From: Pseudomonas sp. Os17
GTDB lineage: Bacteria; Pseudomonadota; Gammaproteobacteria; Pseudomonadales; Pseudomonadaceae
Direction: 5' to 3'
Length of the DNA: 64,000 bases
Assembly (NCBI RefSeq): GCF_001547895.1
Contig: NZ_AP014627.1
Coordinates: forward strand, 1,615,501-1,679,500
Shown piece after piece: positions 61,063 through 64,000 of the stretch; positions within the stretch are counted from its first letter, which is position 1; each line of letters starts with the position of its first letter. Position numbers and translations under genes: made by a program. Under the pieces are notes generated by a model. That model had not been told where the DNA came from and did not search any database. It saw only the letters and a program-made list of their open reading frames with translations.

Positions 61063-61195
61063 TGTGGCGAGGGCGCTTGCTCCCGCTGGAGTGCGCGGCA
61101 CTCCCCTGGACGGCACTGGCGCAGTGGCTGAAAAGCCCTGGTGGCGGTTTTTGGGGCCGCTTTGCGACCCCGCGGGAGCAAGCTCCCTCGCCACA
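61063..61195. repeat. REP doublet (REPIN-like), GTGGCGAGGG type
   Basis: TGTGGCGAGGGCGCTTGCTC at 61063 is mirrored by GAGCAAGCTCCCTCGCCACA ending at 61195, 133 bp in all. The same type recurs at 62760-62892. The core is a very common dispersed repeat in fluorescent pseudomonads. Confidence 0.85.
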
Positions 61196-61242
61196 GGGTT
61201 TTCCATACAGGGATCGTTAGCGCAGGGCCCGGCTGCCGGCAC

Positions 61243-61620
61243 TCACTCCGGGTCTTTCTTCATCAACCCGGCCAGGGCGGCGAACGGGTTGTGGGTCGCC
61301 TTGGCGACTTTCGGCGTGCTCAGCGAGCCTTCGCCGAAATACTGCTGGTCGGTGTAGCGCGAGTGCTCGTTGTCGTGGCAGTACAGGCACAACAGCTCCC
61401 AGTTGGAGCCGTCCTGGGGGTTGTTGTCGTGGTTGTGATCGCGGTGGTGCACGGTCAGCTCGCTCAGGCGCTTGCCGGAGAATTCCCGGGCGCAGCGGCC
61501 GCAGACGTGGGGGTACATCTTCAGTGCCTTGTCGCGGTAGCCCATTTCCCGGTCGCGCTGGGCGTCGGCAAGGATACGGTCCAGCTTGGCGGTGTTGGAC
61601 GGGGGAGTGGACGAACTCAT
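61243..61620 (-). CDS. yajD: YajD-family HNH nuclease
   Basis: Protein of 125 residues with an HNH motif: zinc-binding cysteines in HVCGRCARE and LLCLYCHDNEH, and the catalytic part in LTVHHRDHNHDNNP. The family is widely conserved, with an unknown cellular substrate. Nothing suggests association with a mobile element or restriction system here. The start is at the ATG at 61620, with a purine-rich site (AAGGTGAACC) upstream. Confidence 0.88.
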   Translation of the reverse strand: MSSSTPPSNTAKLDRILADAQRDREMGYRDKALKMYPHVCGRCAREFSGKRLSELTVHHRDHNHDNNPQDGSNWELLCLYCHDNEHSRYTDQQYFGEGSLSTPKVAKATHNPFAALAGLMKKDPE

Positions 61621-61669
61621 GGGTTCACCTTTGTAGAAGGACTAATGACGGTAATGGACGAAGTTTAGC

Positions 61670-62356
61670 TCAGGCCTTGAGCTTCTCGGCAATCCAGATG
61701 GTGTGCCGGGTGCCGCGATTGCCGTGGGCGAACACCTGCACTTGCTCGGCCTTGAAGCCGGCCTTGCGCAGGCGCTCGGAGAATTTCTGGTCGGCGCTGG
61801 CGGACCATACCGCGAGGATGCCCTTGGGCCGCAGGGCCCGGGAGCAGGCGGCGAGGCCGGTGCTGGAATAGAGCCAGCTGTTGGCTTTCTGGGTCAGGCC
61901 TTCGGGGCCGTTGTCGACGTCGAGCATGATTGCGTCAAAACCCTGGGGCTCGGCTTGCAGGACCTTGGCCACGTCTTCCAGGCGGATCACCGTGCGCGGG
62001 TCCAGCAGCGGTCGGCCGGACTTTTCCCCGAGCGGGCCGCGGTTCCATTCCACCACCCCGGGCACCAGTTCGGCGACCACCACCTCGGCGTTCTGGCCCA
62101 GGTGCTTGAGGGCTGCGGCCAGGGTGAAGCCCATGCCCAGGCCGCCGATCAGCACCCGCGAGTTCGGGCGCCCGGCGACCTTGCTGCAAGGGATCTGTGC
62201 CAGGGCGTCCTCGGAGCCGTGCATGCGGGTGTTCATCAACTGGCCGCCGTCGCCGCCCTGGATCTTGATGACGAAATCCTCACCGTATTCGAACAGGCAC
62301 AAGGCACCGCCGCTTTCAGGAATCGGAGTAGTGTCCAGCAGTACGAAACGTTTCAT
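61670..62356 (-). CDS. Spermidine-synthase-like methyltransferase-fold protein
   Basis: Protein of 228 residues with the spermine/spermidine synthase fold. The nucleotide-binding motif is RVLIGGLGMGFTLAAAL near residue 70, followed by VVVAELVPGVVEWN and DAIMLDVDNGPEG. The polyamine-synthase N-terminal domain is missing or very short, so it may not be a true spermidine synthase. The substrate is unknown. It ends 49 bp upstream of yajD on the same strand. Confidence 0.8.
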   Translation of the reverse strand: MKRFVLLDTTPIPESGGALCLFEYGEDFVIKIQGGDGGQLMNTRMHGSEDALAQIPCSKVAGRPNSRVLIGGLGMGFTLAAALKHLGQNAEVVVAELVPGVVEWNRGPLGEKSGRPLLDPRTVIRLEDVAKVLQAEPQGFDAIMLDVDNGPEGLTQKANSWLYSSTGLAACSRALRPKGILAVWSASADQKFSERLRKAGFKAEQVQVFAHGNRGTRHTIWIAEKLKA

Positions 62357-62431
62357 GGGGATCTCATTGAGGAAGGCAAAACCTCCCGGTTGGGAGTAGC
62401 CTGACGCCAGACAATAGCAATGGAGCCATTG

Positions 62432-62743
62432 ATGAAGCGCACTATTCTAACGGTGATTGCCCAAGCGGCGCTCGCCCTGACCGCCGCCCTGGCGCTGAAT
62501 GCCGGCCCGGCCCTGGCCGACGAGCCGCAAAGCGCCCCGGTGGTGACCCCGACGCCCAACCTCGGCACCCCGGGCACCGCAACGCCCACGCCTTATCCGC
62601 AAGTGACCCCGCCCAGCACGCCCAAAGCCGGCAGCAGTGGCAGCGCGCCCCTGCTGCCGCCGATCGACATGCCCAAGCCACCCAAGGACCAGACCCTGCC
62701 GGGGCTGGAGCAGAACGACAACAAGGCCAAGGTCCAGGGTTAA
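62432..62743 (+). CDS. Proline-rich secreted small protein
   Basis: Protein of 103 residues with a signal peptide (about 1-30, ending GPALA) and a Pro/Thr/Gly-rich mature part (TPTPYPQVTPPSTPKAG). No domain is recognised. The start at 62432 has GGAG at 62422-62425; an alternative ATG at 62420 would put that site within the gene. It is divergent from the spermidine-synthase-like gene and followed by a REP doublet. Confidence 0.7.
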   Translation: MKRTILTVIAQAALALTAALALNAGPALADEPQSAPVVTPTPNLGTPGTATPTPYPQVTPPSTPKAGSSGSAPLLPPIDMPKPPKDQTLPGLEQNDNKAKVQG

Positions 62744-62759
62744 TGCCTGAACCGGCCTA

Positions 62760-62892
62760 TGTGGCGAGGGAGCTTGCTCCCGCTCGGCTGCGTAGCGGCC
62801 GCATTAGCTGAGTCCGCGTTGTGACGGTTGAAACCGGGTGGTGGCCTTTGGGGCGGCTACGCCACCCAGCGGGAGCAAGCTCCCTCGCCACA
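62760..62892. repeat. REP doublet (REPIN-like), GTGGCGAGGG type
   Basis: TGTGGCGAGGGAGCTTGCTC starts at 62760 and GAGCAAGCTCCCTCGCCACA ends at 62892, 133 bp overall. The arms are nearly identical to those at 61063-61195, while the interior differs. Confidence 0.85.
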
Positions 62893-62910
62893 GGTTGGGT
62901 ATCCCGTGGC

Positions 62911-63384
62911 TCAGATCTGTTGCGCGAGCAATTGTCCGTCGGCCATGCGCAGACGCTTGGACAGCGACACGGCCAGGGCGCGGATGATCTTGGCGGCGAT
63001 CTTCGGCGCTTCGTTGAGCATCTTCTCCAGGGAGTCCTTGCCCAGGTTGAGCAACTGGCAATCACTGGCCGCCACGCAAGTGGCCGAGCGCCGTTCGCCA
63101 TCGAGTACCGCCATCTCGCCAAAGGCCCGGCCGCTGCGCAGAGTGGCGATGGTCAGGGGCTGGCCGTCCAGGGTGCTTTTTTGCACGAACACCTGGCCGC
63201 TGTGGATGATGCACATGAAGCTGCCGGCATCGCCCTCGCGGAAAATCGCCTGGCCCTGGGCGATGCTGCTGATGCTGAAGTAGCCGGCCGCCGCGTTGAA
63301 GTCGGCGGGCAGCAGTTGATCGAACAGGCCGCAGTCCATCAGCCAGTCGCGGATCTCGTTGTTCAGTAAGGTGGGTTCGGACAT
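62911..63384 (-). CDS. Cyclic nucleotide-binding domain protein
   Basis: Protein of 157 residues consisting of one CRP-type cNMP-binding domain (IFREGDAGSFMCIIHSGQV, then RSGRAFGEMAVLDGERRSATCVA with the phosphate-binding cassette) and a C-terminal helix. No DNA-binding helix-turn-helix is present, so it is not a transcription factor by itself. It may respond to cAMP or another ligand; the effector is not known. Confidence 0.86.
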   Translation of the reverse strand: MSEPTLLNNEIRDWLMDCGLFDQLLPADFNAAAGYFSISSIAQGQAIFREGDAGSFMCIIHSGQVFVQKSTLDGQPLTIATLRSGRAFGEMAVLDGERRSATCVAASDCQLLNLGKDSLEKMLNEAPKIAAKIIRALAVSLSKRLRMADGQLLAQQI

Positions 63385-63487
63385 GGGATCAGGGTCTTTT
63401 TCTTGTGTCTGTTGCGCGGGCGCGAGCCCGGTCGGGCATTTGCCGGCGGCGGTCCTGGGTTAAGACAGAAGCGCCGCCGAGAGTTCC

Positions 63488-64000
63488 TCAGCCCAGGCCC
63501 AGAATGTTCAGGACAAAGGCATATTCGAGGGCTACGTCACGTAATCCCTGGTAACGACCGCTCATGCCGCCATGCCCGGCACCCAGTTCGGTCTTGAGCA
63601 GCAGCGGGTTGTCGTCGGTCTTGGTGGCCCGCAGCCGGGCCACCCATTTCGCCGCTTCCCAGTACTGCACGCGACTGTCGTTGTAGCCGGCGATCACCAG
63701 GGTGGCCGGATAGGCCTGGGCGCGGACGTTCTCGTAGGGCGCATAGGCCTTGATCCGCTCATGGACTTCCGGCTCCTCGGGGTTGCCCCATTCGTCGTAT
63801 TCGGTGACGGTCAGCGGCAGCTCCGGATCGAGCATGGTGTTGAGCACATCGACGAAGGGCACTTCGGCGATGGCCACCCGGAACAGCTCGGGGCGCTGGT
63901 TGAGCACCGCGCCGATCAGCAGGCCGCCGGCGCTGCCGCCGCTGATGGCCAGCTGTTGGGCGCTGGTTCGGCCCTGGGTGATCAGGTGTTCGGCACAGGC
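63488..64000 (-). CDS. ptrB: Oligopeptidase B-type serine peptidase (C-terminal part, cut by window edge)
   Basis: The last 170 residues of a prolyl-oligopeptidase-family enzyme. The nucleophile motif GGSAGGLL is visible near 63930. The Asp region ([21 protein letters not shown]) and the catalytic His ([11 protein letters not shown]) complete the triad. The remaining propeller and N-terminus lie beyond the window. The sequence around WGNPEEPEV is typical of oligopeptidase B, which cleaves after basic residues. The start codon is not in the window. Confidence 0.88.
   Translation of the reverse strand, partial: ACAEHLITQGRTSAQQLAISGGSAGGLLIGAVLNQRPELFRVAIAEVPFVDVLNTMLDPELPLTVTEYDEWGNPEEPEVHERIKAYAPYENVRAQAYPATLVIAGYNDSRVQYWEAAKWVARLRATKTDDNPLLLKTELGAGHGGMSGRYQGLRDVALEYAFVLNILGLG

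Overview
The window is a GC-rich, gene-dense bacterial chromosome segment. It is almost certainly from a Pseudomonas of the fluorescens/protegens/chlororaphis type. The evidence is the nadB-algU-mucA-mucB-mucD arrangement, the bepA/perM/bcp/gcvR/dapA/bamC/purC block, the very high third-position GC, and REP-type inverted repeats with cores typical of fluorescent pseudomonads. The species is inferred, not proven.

Layout. (1) 1-5.6 kb: a sensor histidine kinase, an HDOD protein, ygfZ, sdhE, ygfX and nadB. (2) 5.6-10 kb: the envelope-stress locus algU-mucA-mucB-mucD with two AlgU-type promoters; mucC is absent. (3) 10-18.2 kb: housekeeping genes (bepA, a tusA-like gene, perM-like, bcp, gcvR, dapA, bamC, an MBL hydrolase, purC) ending with tRNA-Ser(CGA) and a strong terminator. 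(4) 18.8-44.7 kb: the accessory core, two tandem copies of a hybrid locus. Each copy has the order pilin, chaperone, usher, second chaperone, TpsB transporter, TpsA adhesin, tip-type fimbrial protein. Copy 1 carries an additional, slightly shorter tpsA after the tip gene. (5) 44.7-53.9 kb: a LysR regulator, an LtrA-like protein, a CHMI-like isomerase, another LysR, an EamA transporter and a complete cyanate module (cynX-like, cynS, cynT, divergent cynR), then a PheC-like periplasmic protein. (6) 54-64 kb: mostly conserved small genes (methyltransferase, rnd, ycgL, a hydroxyacid dehydrogenase, a nitroreductase, ycgN, a peptidase-like protein with a degenerate active site, a TrmH-family methylase, yajD, a spermidine-synthase-like gene, a cNMP-binding protein) and the end of an oligopeptidase B-type gene.

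The most interesting region is 18.8-44.7 kb. It resembles the CupB cluster of P. aeruginosa, which combines chaperone-usher fimbriae with a TpsA adhesin. Here, however, each copy has a dedicated TpsB pore next to an usher of ordinary length. Each of the three tpsA genes is preceded by a small hairpin whose stem is conserved while its loop differs, and both pilin genes are preceded by a matching leader about 220 nt upstream of the start. The inferred product is a surface adhesion system that makes a pilus and secretes GLUG-repeat adhesins from the same operon, in duplicate. No CRISPR array, prophage, integrase or insertion sequence was seen.
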